A stretch of 64,000 nucleotides of DNA from JBBEBE01 sp040882505 (GCA_040882505.1 JBBEBE010000013.1:124001-188000); one strand, 5' to 3'. Shown: positions 10,201-18,553, counted from the stretch's first letter. Notes: generated by a model from the sequence alone, not told the origin. Program-made: numbers and translations.

Positions 10201-11044
10201 ATATTTTTGGAACGTAAACCGATTTCCACCCTTTTGCGTAAAGCTGCATGGCCGTATGCATATCTTCGGCCAACCCGGCAGCATGACCACCTATGGAGTC
10301 CAGCGCTTTTCGCCTGAACACACAATTTGCACCAATGGCATTTACCGTCCCGTAGCTGTTCATGGACATCATGAGAGGTCCATAAAAGTGAAATGTCTGT
10401 TCAGCTGCAGCTTTGGCAACCAGTGATTCATCGACATTGTAATACGCCTGAACAGACTGGACAAACCCAATGGTTTGATCTTCAAAGTACGGGACAACCT
10501 CGTCCAGAAATTCTTCCTTGGGAATATGGTCAGGATCCAATATCAGACATATTTCCCCGGTAGCCTGTTTGAGCGCATTATTGATGTTCCCTGCTTTGGC
10601 ATGGATGCGGTTCTCTCTTGTTACATGTTTTATCCCGTTTTTTTCACAAAACTCCTTTAGATGCGAGTCATTTGCCTCATCACACAGATAGGTTGTGTGA
10701 GGGTACGTCATCCGCTGAATGGCCAAAAGTGTGTCTTTCACCATGTCGTATGGCTCACCAGGGAAAAACGTCGTAAAAACATCTACCGTCGGTTTATCCA
10801 GAAGCACCGGCTTTTCAGGAACAGAGATATCCCAGTAGTGATACCACATATAAATAACCCTGAAGGCGTCAAATGACAGAAGACCAAACAACAGCCCGTA
10901 GAGATATTTGTGATCAATATATTCTGGTGAAATAAACCAATAGAAGAAATTAACAACACTCAACAGCCCGAGAATGATTAATATTCTCAGTGTTATCTTT
11001 TCTTTTAACGTTGGTTCTTTTATGACCGTTCTGGTTACGTTCAC
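7262..11044 (-). CDS. GT2 polysaccharide synthase fused to GH26-type hydrolase and a degenerate GH2-like domain
   Basis: A 1260-aa membrane protein with three parts. (1) Residues 1-530: a BcsA-like processive GT2. Two TM helices (about 17-35 and 45-65) precede the catalytic core with DPDH (170-173), AEDMHT (259-264) and QQLKWSRG (297-304, the QxxRW equivalent); further TM helices lie at about 330-360, 365-385, 405-420, 440-490 and 520-540. (2) About 560-860: a TIM-barrel hydrolase resembling GH26, with RFAHESD (acid/base Glu679) and ISEFGT (nucleophile Glu784) both present. (3) About 880-1140: a second barrel resembling the neighbouring GH2-like protein, but WNIQND stands where WNxGNE is expected, so it is probably inactive. 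The start overlaps the upstream hydrolase gene by 4 bases. Base composition is visibly richer in A+T than in flanking genes. Likely role: synthesis and trimming of an exported beta-linked polysaccharide. The polymer is unknown. Confidence 0.85.
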   Translation of the reverse strand: MNVTRTVIKEPTLKEKITLRILIILGLLSVVNFFYWFISPEYIDHKYLYGLLFGLLSFDAFRVIYMWYHYWDISVPEKPVLLDKPTVDVFTTFFPGEPYDMVKDTLLAIQRMTYPHTTYLCDEANDSHLKEFCEKNGIKHVTRENRIHAKAGNINNALKQATGEICLILDPDHIPKEEFLDEVVPYFEDQTIGFVQSVQAYYNVDESLVAKAAAEQTFHFYGPLMMSMNSYGTVNAIGANCVFRRKALDSIGGHAAGLAEDMHTAMQLYAKGWKSVYVPKIFTKGRVPATLTSYYKQQLKWSRGTLELLVSAFPKLYGNFTWRQKLHFGILPLHYLSGVVVLVTFLIPILSLFAAATPWKGNIINFSLIVAPVLASILAIRLFVQRWVMDKSEWGTHILGGLLQTCTWWVNVIGLVYTIIRKNVPYLPTPKEDTERTSWKLLIPNLLVGVISIVAVIYGLSIDFTSFSMFMSGFALVNASFMFFTLVFAFERPKPVEATFEFSRLKNSMFNLGRYAVFSAWQKAALPLVLGISVLSGGLYYHTEYIKWEGVQANIQQKNRIHYIGIFAPRYDDGITTLENVKSSSNRIEEKFDIISHYLAWDREVESSFPDALIDSVYRNQSIPMITWEPWLNEFQDEISGDDHVFNLITSGFFDEYISRFAVKLKNLERPVFLRFAHESDNPFYPWYMSGSEAASTFKEAWIHTYEIFKEKDAHNVIWIWNPWKSEHLADYYPGREYVDWIGINVLNYGEYNLDGEWHNFDSLYQPFHEELIKLPPTPVVISEFGTLRSGQRQNEWIEQAFSVIENEYTEIKSVIYFNSEVDNNWPRGLQSNEYLDWTIPQDEIMKASFNNRDVPEYVFEPLNILVTENTESYVEGGNAEEVKGINYKYGQDWRNNYHVLNRRKLLSDFGKIKNLGLNTIKISGNTVYDYNLLKISREMDLDVSFGFWIPESIDFMNDAQEADQQIESIINKIETYKNHDHITSWNIQNDVLFNQKDFFHKPELLFQNRAYVHWLRRLVSEIKRTDPIRPVILDLEVNQLTIYHARMLEKYVGGIDFYGLSVKDDHNILPVMEFFDVENIEYLFSEIDTEMLSRPEIRGPHTAFFVTSWQDQHESNKLTFDGITDRKGRVKNDYVQLLHTMQESDARSNPITARILKPATGLYANDLLDYYAMIYNGNGEWEYGQESRGYAFEWSLVKCDEYGNYLAVRDIGTRPVLTLKIPENHEYFRLLLTVSDGTTVASTITPLHTPLMDSERRLQ

Positions 11045-12372
11045 TGATGATTCAATACGTAAAATGGAGTGTTGGTTGTAGCAAACGTACCATCGTGGTT
11101 GTAGACGTATGCGAAAATTCTGTAGGGGCCCTCTTTCGTCGGAGTGCGAAATAATGTTTTGTTATGATCTGATCGAATAAAGGTGTCCATCGGAGAATAG
11201 CTGTTAGACACGAATTCACCGTTTCCACCGTACCAATCCTCAGGATATATTTCCCACTCAATACGCAAGTTGTCATTCACATGATCGTAGAAAAATACTT
11301 CTGCATGGCCTGCCTCACCGGGTGACAAAATGATATTGTCACGTGCTCCTTTATTGTTTAACAACATATAGTCCAGGCCGACTATTTCCGGAGCATTGTC
11401 CGACTCCTTCCACAGAGCTTCGATAACATTCACGATTTCAGATTTGTCCCCATCCCTGAAAAGACTGAACCAGGTATGGGTTCGTTCCAGTTTTGATCCC
11501 CAGTAAAACAAGATGGATCCCAGACTGGCTGAACCTTCACCCCCCTTCACCATCTGATTTCTTGAACTGTAATGTATTGATTTTACTGAACTTGTAGGCT
11601 CAATGGGTGCGCCCCAGGATGTCGTAATGGCTTCCCAGGGTCCATCCGGACCCAGTTCACTGATAAAATAAGGTCTGGGGCCGAATACATTTGCAACCTG
11701 AGCAACATGTGAATTGACACGTGTTGTATTCCCGAATGTATTGAATCCGACAAGATCCAGTTGTGGAGAATGTGTGAAAATGCTGCTCATCACCTTTCGG
11801 CTAGCCCCGATAATGGATGTTGATACCGGATGATTTGGATCCACCTCTTGGATCATGGAAACCAACTCATTGAAGGATCTTATAAACTCATTCTTCCTGA
11901 ACACAACGGGATAATAAATCTCATTGCCCAGATTCCAAATCAAGAGCGCCGGATGATCCCTATGTTCATCTACCAACTCTCTTATATCATTTTGTATTTT
12001 TAAACGTTCACCTTTGCCATCAAATATATCATTCAGAGTGTTATATTTTGGGATATAGATATCAACAATTACTGCCAGGCCGTGCCTGTGTGCTTCATCC
12101 AGTTTATCTTTCAAGTTCGACGAGCTGAACACCCGAATTGTGTTTCCACCGATTTCTGCCAACTCCTTGAAATATGTATCTCCGCCAGCTCCCTGAATAC
12201 GAAAAGGCTCACCGTTTCTTATCAACTGATACCCCTTGCCGATCTTTTTTATATAGACAGTCCTTGCTTCATCGGCGGGTGGTTGATAAAGATTTCGTAG
12301 CGAAATAAATCCTGCCAAAACCAGAATGACAAAGAGTGACAATGATAGATATACAAGTTTTTTAACACTCAT
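11041..12372 (-). CDS. Membrane-anchored GH2-like glycoside hydrolase
   Basis: A 443-aa protein with an N-terminal hydrophobic anchor (MSVKKLVYLSLSLFVILVLA), placing the rest outside the cytoplasm. A GH2-type TIM barrel follows, starting at YQLIRNGEPFRIQGAGGD, the typical opening of this barrel. LLIWNLGNE supplies the acid/base Glu151 and YFISELGPDG the nucleophile Glu239. The last 80 residues look like a beta-sandwich. The sugar-binding beta domains that precede the barrel in classical beta-galactosidases are absent. The ATG at 12372 with AGGA just upstream is preferred over an ATG at 12444, because it puts the anchor at the very N-terminus. It is the first gene of a two-gene unit and is coupled by a 4-base overlap to the GT2-GH26 synthase. 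Probably processes or recycles the polymer made by the partner. Confidence 0.82.
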   Translation of the reverse strand: MSVKKLVYLSLSLFVILVLAGFISLRNLYQPPADEARTVYIKKIGKGYQLIRNGEPFRIQGAGGDTYFKELAEIGGNTIRVFSSSNLKDKLDEAHRHGLAVIVDIYIPKYNTLNDIFDGKGERLKIQNDIRELVDEHRDHPALLIWNLGNEIYYPVVFRKNEFIRSFNELVSMIQEVDPNHPVSTSIIGASRKVMSSIFTHSPQLDLVGFNTFGNTTRVNSHVAQVANVFGPRPYFISELGPDGPWEAITTSWGAPIEPTSSVKSIHYSSRNQMVKGGEGSASLGSILFYWGSKLERTHTWFSLFRDGDKSEIVNVIEALWKESDNAPEIVGLDYMLLNNKGARDNIILSPGEAGHAEVFFYDHVNDNLRIEWEIYPEDWYGGNGEFVSNSYSPMDTFIRSDHNKTLFRTPTKEGPYRIFAYVYNHDGTFATTNTPFYVLNHQ

Positions 12373-12730
12373 TTTTTCCTGTAACAAATGTTGGTGCATC
12401 ACGTTATATGCAAGTTTAATGCCAAGCCAACCGCCAACGTCCAATAATCTACACTACCTGAAAAAGCAGCTCATTCATGCGTTGTATACGGCTTTCCGGT
12501 CGGTTCAAAAACCGGAAAGGGAGATAGGAGACCCGACGTGAGAGAAGATCTTACTCGTTGTCTGTACAGGACGTAAGATTTACACACATGCATACCTATT
12601 TTTCACACTGTCTTGACGATGATGTCAAGAACTCATCCGAAGAAAAGCGAACGACAGCTCCCCGATCATTTGTTACCCATCATAAGAGAGACAACTGTGA
12701 ACCTCGATTCAAACCAACCACGGTGACACC
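12373..12730. other. Divergent intergenic region with two inverted repeats
   Basis: This 358-base gap separates the polysaccharide genes (leftward) from the pterin dehydratase (rightward) and must hold both promoters. No gene was seen. Two structures stand out. CTTTCCGGT (12492-12500) pairs with ACCGGAAAG (12511-12519) around a 10-base loop; with no T run after it, it looks more like a leader hairpin or operator than a terminator. TCTTGAC (12611-12617) pairs with GTCAAGA (12624-12630) around 6 bases, the form of a dimeric regulator site. Confidence 0.4.
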
Positions 12731-13060
12731 ATGGAAAAGCTGTCAGAGAAAGAGTGCATCCCGTGCCGGGGTGATACTCCAGCATTGGAAGGCAAGCAAC
12801 TGAAAGATCTCTACCAGCAACTGGATGGTGAGTGGACCCTCGTCGAAGACCACCATCTGACTCGGGAGTATGCCTTTGATGATTTTCAGGGAGCACTCAA
12901 TTTCACCAATCGTATCGGGAAGATGTCCGAAGAGCAGGGGCACCATCCCGAAATCTACCTGACCTGGGGAAACGTGACCCTCAAAGTCTATACACACGCA
13001 ATCAACGGGCTCTCGGAAAGCGACTTCATCTGGGCTGCAAAGGCGGAAAACCTCTACTAA
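12731..13060 (+). CDS. Pterin-4a-carbinolamine dehydratase
   Basis: A 109-aa cytosolic enzyme that dehydrates 4a-hydroxytetrahydrobiopterin, regenerating the cofactor of aromatic amino acid hydroxylases; some homologues act in molybdopterin or folate-type pterin metabolism. The family signature is clear: EEQGHHPEIYLTWGNVTLKV with the active-site histidines, then YTHAINGLSESDF. An N-terminal extension of about 15 residues (EKECIPCRGDTPAL) carries two cysteines and is typical of many bacterial members. No phenylalanine hydroxylase is visible in this window, so its physiological partner is unknown. Confidence 0.95.
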   Translation: MEKLSEKECIPCRGDTPALEGKQLKDLYQQLDGEWTLVEDHHLTREYAFDDFQGALNFTNRIGKMSEEQGHHPEIYLTWGNVTLKVYTHAINGLSESDFIWAAKAENLY

Positions 13061-13078
13061 CCCATCGGCAGGTTTCTC

Positions 13079-14347
13079 CTATGCCCCCTCCGTTACGTCG
13101 CGAATCAAACGGAGCCAGTTCAGACCCAGGATCTTTTTGATCCGCTCTTCGGTGTAGCCCAATCGCTGCATTGCCAACGTAATCTGTGGATAGTCGCTTA
13201 TGTCTTGAATTTCGCGCGGAAGCTCCGGACCGCCATCAAAGTCTGCGCCCAGTGCAACATGATCTTCCCCGACCAGCTGCACACCATAGTCAATAACCCG
13301 AGCCAACTGATCGACACTCATCCAGTATTCATCCGGAATTTCCGAACGAAACGTGAATGGCAATCCTTCGGCCACCTGGCTGTCGACCTCGGTGATCGTG
13401 AGTGAAGGATCCGTATTCATGTTCGGAGCGCCGGGGGTCGGAGGAGGGGGTGTCTGCGAAGTCCACTCCGAGAACTTCGGATTATTGAAGGTGTTGCCGA
13501 ACTGAATACCGATCACACCTCCTTTTGCAGCGAGGGCAACCGCATTTTCGTCCGTGATACACCTGGGGTGATCGACAATTCCCCGAAAGCCACCATGTGT
13601 ATAGGCAACCGGCTGCTCACTCGCCTCGACCGTTTGCAAGATCCCCTCGTCCGATGCGTGGGCCACATTGATCACCATCCCAAGCTTGTTCATTTCGGCA
13701 ATAATCTGCCGTCCAAGCTCATTGATCCCGCCCCACTTTCGCTCCGCGCCGGTGGCATCAATGAACGCATTGGTCACATTGTGAGCGGTCAGTTGAGCAG
13801 ATCGAAGTCCCAACCGGTAGAGTGCCCGAAGCAGCAGGAGGTCCCCCTCCATATCGAATGGTCCTTCCAAGTCCAGAAAGGCGGCCATCTTCCCGCGACG
13901 ATTGATGCGCTCGATGTCCGAGGCCGTTAGTGCAAGCTCGATCACGTCACGATTCTTCTCGATCTGCTCCAGGGCCAACTCGACCACACGAAACGTATTC
14001 TTGACTTCGTGGCGTCCCGGGTAGTAGTCCTCCTCCGTGTACACACTGAAAAACATGGCGTCAAGCCCCCCTTCACGGGCTCTCGGCAGATCCACGGTCC
14101 CGTCCGAATAGCGATCGCCGATGTCGAGCCCCTCCAAAAGTTGACGGCTCATGACATGGATGTGACCGTCCATGACAAACGCCTCTTTATGCAGGGCGAG
14201 TCCATCGGGTTGAACCTTCGATGATAATCGGCCTGCAGGCAAATTTGAAGCCGTATTCGGTGTTGCAGCCAGTAATTCCAGTGTCGAAAGTGCGTGGCCT
14301 GCAATGGGCAGAAGTGCCAGTCTCTTGAGTACGTCTCGTCGTTTCAT
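13079..14347 (-). CDS. Tat-exported membrane dipeptidase (M19 family)
   Basis: Zinc-dependent dipeptidase of the renal-dipeptidase family, 422 aa. The N-terminus MKRRDVLKRLALLPIAGHAL is a twin-arginine signal (RRDVLK), so the folded metalloenzyme is sent across the inner membrane. The mature part has the metal-site motifs: MDGHIHVMSRQL (the HxH/HxD position), FLDLEGPFDM (bridging Glu), VINVAHASDEGI and VAYTHGGFRGI (His ligands), and ALGADFDGG near the C-terminus. Such enzymes cleave dipeptides, sometimes with D-residues from peptidoglycan turnover. It lies 117 bases downstream of another Tat-exported gene on the same strand, and the two may be one unit. A tatA gene is at 48.8 kb. Confidence 0.92.
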   Translation of the reverse strand: MKRRDVLKRLALLPIAGHALSTLELLAATPNTASNLPAGRLSSKVQPDGLALHKEAFVMDGHIHVMSRQLLEGLDIGDRYSDGTVDLPRAREGGLDAMFFSVYTEEDYYPGRHEVKNTFRVVELALEQIEKNRDVIELALTASDIERINRRGKMAAFLDLEGPFDMEGDLLLLRALYRLGLRSAQLTAHNVTNAFIDATGAERKWGGINELGRQIIAEMNKLGMVINVAHASDEGILQTVEASEQPVAYTHGGFRGIVDHPRCITDENAVALAAKGGVIGIQFGNTFNNPKFSEWTSQTPPPPTPGAPNMNTDPSLTITEVDSQVAEGLPFTFRSEIPDEYWMSVDQLARVIDYGVQLVGEDHVALGADFDGGPELPREIQDISDYPQITLAMQRLGYTEERIKKILGLNWLRLIRDVTEGA

Positions 14348-14464
14348 AGTTCTGTTTGTTCGATTTCAAGCATCTTTTCGCATCCAGAATGCGGAAGGTT
14401 CCCGGCTCGACCCGAAGACCCAACCTCTCCTGCAACGGTCGCTTTTACACTGAGGTTCTGGACC

Positions 14465-15817
14465 TTACTCAGAAAATCCACGGATGTAGGGCCGCTCCGG
14501 CGGACGTTCCCCCGTGTTGAACTGCGCTCCCCTTGTCGTGTGGTAGTTCATGTCCAAAAACGGTGTCCACAACCGACGGCCGACAGGATAATAACGCCCG
14601 TTCTCCCAGTTGGATTGCATGTAGTGGTTCACAATCCCGGAGGAGAGCAGCAACCGTTCGGCGTTGAAGGGCTCCTCTTGGGTCACCATCATCTCGGTAA
14701 TCCAGTGCGGTTGTGCATTCGAGGCATGGTATTGATCATAGGGACCGGCCCAGCCCAGCATCGAGATAATGGCCGGATCCGTCTGACCTTCGATTTCGCC
14801 GGCGTAGGTCCATCCGACCCCCCGGCTACCGATGACCGCGGCCTCCGTCCCGTCACTGTAGACGATGTGACACATGTTGGTATTGGGGTTCTGCCGCAGG
14901 TGACCCGGATCCAGTTCGAATTTCCGTTCGACGGAATCGAGCAGATCTCCGGCCCAGGGGTTTTGATCGACCCAGTTCCAGGTTTCCGGACCCCGAATGG
15001 ATTGAATGGACCGGACACCGGTTTCGCCTCCTTCCCGACGCTCGACAAAGGCTTGCAGAACATCAACGGCATGGAAGATCGCACCCTCATCGGAGGTGCC
15101 ACCAATCGAGAGCGAACGTTTGATGGGTGTATCGACCTCCAGTTCCATCTCCGGCTGGCGATAGTAGAGGGGGATGGAAGATCCACCCGTCAACGGAAAC
15201 CCGAGCTCCCGGGATTTGTCAAACATCCACTTCGATTCGTCCCACGTATAGGACAGATGTTTGTCATTGAATACCGGAACGGATCGGTTGCTCTGTTCAA
15301 ATACCTGGACAACATCATTGTAGATCTGCCAGCGCGGAAGCAGCCAGTGCCCTTTGAGATCTTTTGGATAGTCCCCGTGTTCTCCGACGATGACCACTCC
15401 ATCCACATCGAGCTCCTCCCCGCCCAACGTGAGCGCTTCTGCAACGTCCCGGAAGAGTGGAATCCCGTTTGCCTCGGCAACCTTCCGACCCAGCCCACTT
15501 GTCTCGTATTGATGAAGGTAGATGGAGGCCACCTCTACACGCGACTCCGTGTACGCGCCTTCCCACCAATACCCGTCGATCAGCTTGTTGATGATCCAGT
15601 CTGCGTGGGAACGGGTCGCACCCCAATAACTGGCCAGACACGCAATACGAGGTTTCCGTTGTCGAGACATTCCCATTGCAGCAGGGCTGAACCCGGCCAT
15701 GGTCGCCAAACCAGCCATTCCGGTTACTTTCAGCATGTCGCGACGTGTAAAGGGAGATAGTTCCTTCATCTGTTGCCTTACAGGAGTTGTATCGTTTGAC
15801 TTCTTTGACATATTCAT
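14465..15817 (-). CDS. Uncharacterised Tat-exported protein
   Basis: A 450-aa protein with a long N-region ending in FTRRDMLKVTGMAGLATMAG, a clear twin-arginine signal. The mature part starts RKPRIACLASYWGATRSHAD, a Rossmann-like opening, and contains DGVVIVGEHGDYPKDLKGH and PVFNDKHLSYTWDESKWMFD. The layout resembles Gfo/Idh/MocA-type oxidoreductase-like proteins that are exported in Planctomycetes and relatives, but no canonical GxGxxG nucleotide motif is visible, so I do not assign an activity. It is upstream of the M19 dipeptidase on the same strand, so the two may work on the same extracytoplasmic substrate. A start at the next ATG (15811) is equally possible. Confidence 0.7.
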   Translation of the reverse strand: MNMSKKSNDTTPVRQQMKELSPFTRRDMLKVTGMAGLATMAGFSPAAMGMSRQRKPRIACLASYWGATRSHADWIINKLIDGYWWEGAYTESRVEVASIYLHQYETSGLGRKVAEANGIPLFRDVAEALTLGGEELDVDGVVIVGEHGDYPKDLKGHWLLPRWQIYNDVVQVFEQSNRSVPVFNDKHLSYTWDESKWMFDKSRELGFPLTGGSSIPLYYRQPEMELEVDTPIKRSLSIGGTSDEGAIFHAVDVLQAFVERREGGETGVRSIQSIRGPETWNWVDQNPWAGDLLDSVERKFELDPGHLRQNPNTNMCHIVYSDGTEAAVIGSRGVGWTYAGEIEGQTDPAIISMLGWAGPYDQYHASNAQPHWITEMMVTQEEPFNAERLLLSSGIVNHYMQSNWENGRYYPVGRRLWTPFLDMNYHTTRGAQFNTGERPPERPYIRGFSE

Positions 15818-16029
15818 TACGATTCAAGGATTGGGGATAAACAGACCGTAATCTGGATCTTGTAAGCCTGTAGCTTCCTCTGCTTCAGTAATAACCATTC
15901 ACTTCGAAGTGTAGTCCAAAAAATTCTGTCGTGCAATGAATCAACAAACGTGGGTGATCGTGATTTGACTTGCGTCTGATTTCTCCGGATGGTTAATTGC
16001 AAGTAACTGAAATTACTGGGGGAGGGGCG

Positions 16030-16467
16030 ATGTTTAACCGTATCACAGCGACCAATGACAAGTCATCCACCGTTTTGATCCGCAGTATGGTCGGGTTTAT
16101 TTTTTTCACAGAGGGATTGCAAAAATTTCTGTTCCCCCACATTCGCGGAGCCGGTAGATTTGAAGAGATGGGATTGCCCGTACCGGAGTTTCTGAGCTAT
16201 TTCGTAGCCTCTTTCGAAGTTCTCTGCGGGGCTTTGATCTTGTTGGGCCTTCTTACCCGAATAGCGGCTGTTCCGATCATTTTCATCATGCTTTCCGCAA
16301 TTATACTGACCAAACTTCCCATCCTCGTCGAGGAGAACTTCTGGGTAATGGTCTACATCAGTAAAATTGACATGGCCATGCTGATCGGATCTCTATTTCT
16401 CCTCATGGAAGGGGGTGGACGATGGTCCCTGGATAGAAGATTCTTCTCTTCCCGATCATCCATGTGA
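16030..16467 (+). CDS. DoxX family membrane protein
   Basis: A 145-aa inner-membrane protein with four predicted helices. The family pattern is clear: an opening helix IRSMVGFIFFTEGLQKFLFP, the GRFEEMGLPVPEFLSYFVAS loop, and VLCGALILLGLLTRIAA. DoxX proteins are linked to quinone/thiosulfate chemistry or oxidative stress in some bacteria, but most, including this one, have no proven role. The ATG at 16030 is chosen because it follows a strong purine-rich GGGGGAGGGG; an upstream TTG would add 11 residues. The next gene encodes another tiny membrane protein. Confidence 0.88.
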   Translation: MFNRITATNDKSSTVLIRSMVGFIFFTEGLQKFLFPHIRGAGRFEEMGLPVPEFLSYFVASFEVLCGALILLGLLTRIAAVPIIFIMLSAIILTKLPILVEENFWVMVYISKIDMAMLIGSLFLLMEGGGRWSLDRRFFSSRSSM

Positions 16468-16559
16468 TCCCGGAACCTTCTCCAAACCCGATCTTCACGT
16501 GCGAATTGCGATACTCGATTCGCGCCAATTGTACGAATCAACAAACCCAACTCCCTTCC

Positions 16560-16754
16560 ATGAAAATCTTCAAGAACTACACGTATTCTGTCACGCAGAT
16601 CGCCATTTTCAAACTGGCACTGCTCTTTCTCGGCATAGCAATCGGTGCCAACTGGCCCGTTATTTTTGCCCCATATACGATTCTGCTCGTCATCATCGGT
16701 CTGCTTTTCGGGTTCTACATTGCCTATATCTCGTTCAGAGTCGATGGCGAATAA
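16560..16754 (+). CDS. Small two-helix membrane protein
   Basis: 64 aa. After a short polar start (MKIFKNYTYSVTQ) there are two hydrophobic segments, about residues 12-32 and 36-57, ending in a short polar tail. No family is recognised. The frame extends upstream to 16464, but that part is polar and proline-rich and unlikely to be translated. It sits between doxX and the SulP gene, all on the same strand. Hypothetical, though the hydrophobic pattern and conserved-looking length support a real gene. Confidence 0.6.
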   Translation: MKIFKNYTYSVTQIAIFKLALLFLGIAIGANWPVIFAPYTILLVIIGLLFGFYIAYISFRVDGE

Positions 16755-17002
16755 GCAGACATCCGAAAATCGGCTATTCTCTTCGATAACAATTTGTTAG
16801 AAAAGCCCTTCCCGGTAGCGCTTTCGTAATTTATCGCTTCAAACGGGTAGGTTCTACACGTTTCTGCCCGTATCTTGCGCGCCTTCCAGAAACGGATGAG
16901 GGGGAGTTCACTTGTTTGAATTCCCGGGCCGATCCGGCCGTTAGCACCCTCTCCCAGCCACTCGATCCATTGAGGTGCTGCCCATCCAACAAGCAAGCGT
17001 TC

Positions 17003-18553
17003 ATGATTCTCAGGTATATCGAAAAGAAGCAGTCTGATCTGAAGACCGAAATTCTCTCCGGACTCACCGTTTCCCTGGCTTTGGTCCCCGAAGCCGTTGC
17101 ATTCTCCCTTATTGCTGGAGTGAGCCCATTGGTTGGACTCTACAGTGCTTTTATCGTCGGATTGGTGACGTCGCTCATGGGCGGGAGGCCGGGAATGATC
17201 TCGGGAGCCACCGGAGCCATTGCAATCGTTATCGTCAGCCTGGTGATGGCTCACGGCGCCGAATACCTGTTTGCCGCTGCAGTTTTGATGGGACTTATCC
17301 AGCTTGCCATTGGCTTTCTCAAGCTTGGAAAGTTCATTCGGTTGGTACCGCACCCTGTTGTCTTCGGCTTTGTCAATGGATTGGCCATCCTGATTTTCTT
17401 GTCCCAACTTAATGAGTTTAAAGTTGCAGGGGGTGCCAATACCGGTGAATGGCTCTCCGGTTCAGCCCTCTATATCATGCTCGGTTTGGTCATGGCCACG
17501 ATGGCAATCATCTACTATCTGCCCAAAATGACCAAATCCATCCCGGCATCCCTGGCAGCCATTCTCGTCGTCTCGGCCGTCGCCATCGGATTTGGACTCC
17601 CCACACGTACGGTCGGGGATATCGCCTCCATTTCCGGTGGGTTCCCGGAGTTTCATATCCCGATGGTTCCATTCAGCATGGAAACGTTGATGATCATACT
17701 TCCGTATTCGTTTATCATGGCCATGATCGGCCTGATTGAAAGCCTGCTCACATTGACCGTCATTGACGAGTTGACCGAGACAAGAGGCGACGGCAACCGG
17801 GAGTGCGTTGCTCAGGGAACCGCGAATCTTTTGACAGGATTCTTCGGAGGAATGGGCGGGTGCGCCATGATCGGTCAGAGCATTATCAACGTGAGTTCGG
17901 GTGGGCGAAGTCGTGTGTCCAGCTCCGTTGCTGCCATTGCCCTTCTTCTGTTCATCCTCTTCGGGGCGGGGATCATCGAGCGGGTTCCCATGGCCGCACT
18001 GGTTGGGTTGATGATCATGGTGGCCGTCGGAACCTTTGAGTGGGCCAGTCTCAAGATCTTCCGAAAAGTCCCGACGACTGATATTGTCGTCATGGTTCTG
18101 GTGATCATCGTGACCGTACTTTTGCACAATCTGGCCCTTGCCGTCTTGATCGGTGTCATCATCTCTTCTCTCGCCTTCTCTTGGGAGAATGCAAAGCGGA
18201 TCCGTGCACGAAAACGAATCGATGAAGCAGGCGCCAAGCACTATGAAATCTACGGGCCGCTCTTCTTTGCCTCGGCGACAACGTTTCAGGAGAAGTTCAA
18301 TGTCACCGGAGATCCTGAACACATCTATATCGATTTTCAGGAATCCCGTGTGGTCGATCATTCTGCCATTGATGCATTGAACAAAGTAACAGCCCGGTAC
18401 ATGCGTGCCGGGAAAACGGTGAGCTTGATAAACCTTGACAGCAGCAGCCGGACACTGCTCGAAAAAGCAGACGCGATTACAGAGCTTTCCTACGAGAAAA
18501 AGAGGCGCTCCCGCATGAAACCGGATCCGGCACAAACGGTTCAACCCGTCTAA
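17003..18553 (+). CDS. SulP family inorganic anion transporter
   Basis: A 516-aa inner-membrane transporter of the SulP/SLC26 type (sulfate, bicarbonate or other anions). The signature early region LSGLTVSLALVPEAVAFSLI with GVSPLVGLYSAFIVGL and MISGATGAIAIVIVSLVMAHG is present. About a dozen hydrophobic segments run to residue 400. A cytoplasmic STAS domain closes the protein (HIYIDFQESRVVDHSAIDAL). The ATG at 17003 places the first helix at the usual distance; an upstream TTG at 16916 is less likely. It is followed by tRNA-Gly. Members with this shorter STAS often carry bicarbonate or sulfate, but the substrate cannot be fixed here. Confidence 0.92.
   Translation: MILRYIEKKQSDLKTEILSGLTVSLALVPEAVAFSLIAGVSPLVGLYSAFIVGLVTSLMGGRPGMISGATGAIAIVIVSLVMAHGAEYLFAAAVLMGLIQLAIGFLKLGKFIRLVPHPVVFGFVNGLAILIFLSQLNEFKVAGGANTGEWLSGSALYIMLGLVMATMAIIYYLPKMTKSIPASLAAILVVSAVAIGFGLPTRTVGDIASISGGFPEFHIPMVPFSMETLMIILPYSFIMAMIGLIESLLTLTVIDELTETRGDGNRECVAQGTANLLTGFFGGMGGCAMIGQSIINVSSGGRSRVSSSVAAIALLLFILFGAGIIERVPMAALVGLMIMVAVGTFEWASLKIFRKVPTTDIVVMVLVIIVTVLLHNLALAVLIGVIISSLAFSWENAKRIRARKRIDEAGAKHYEIYGPLFFASATTFQEKFNVTGDPEHIYIDFQESRVVDHSAIDALNKVTARYMRAGKTVSLINLDSSSRTLLEKADAITELSYEKKRRSRMKPDPAQTVQPV

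Noticed and set aside
14294..15760. Long plus-strand reading frame of 488 codons
   Set aside because: It lies opposite the Tat-exported protein gene, has no recognisable domain, and is explained by codon bias of the true gene on the other strand.
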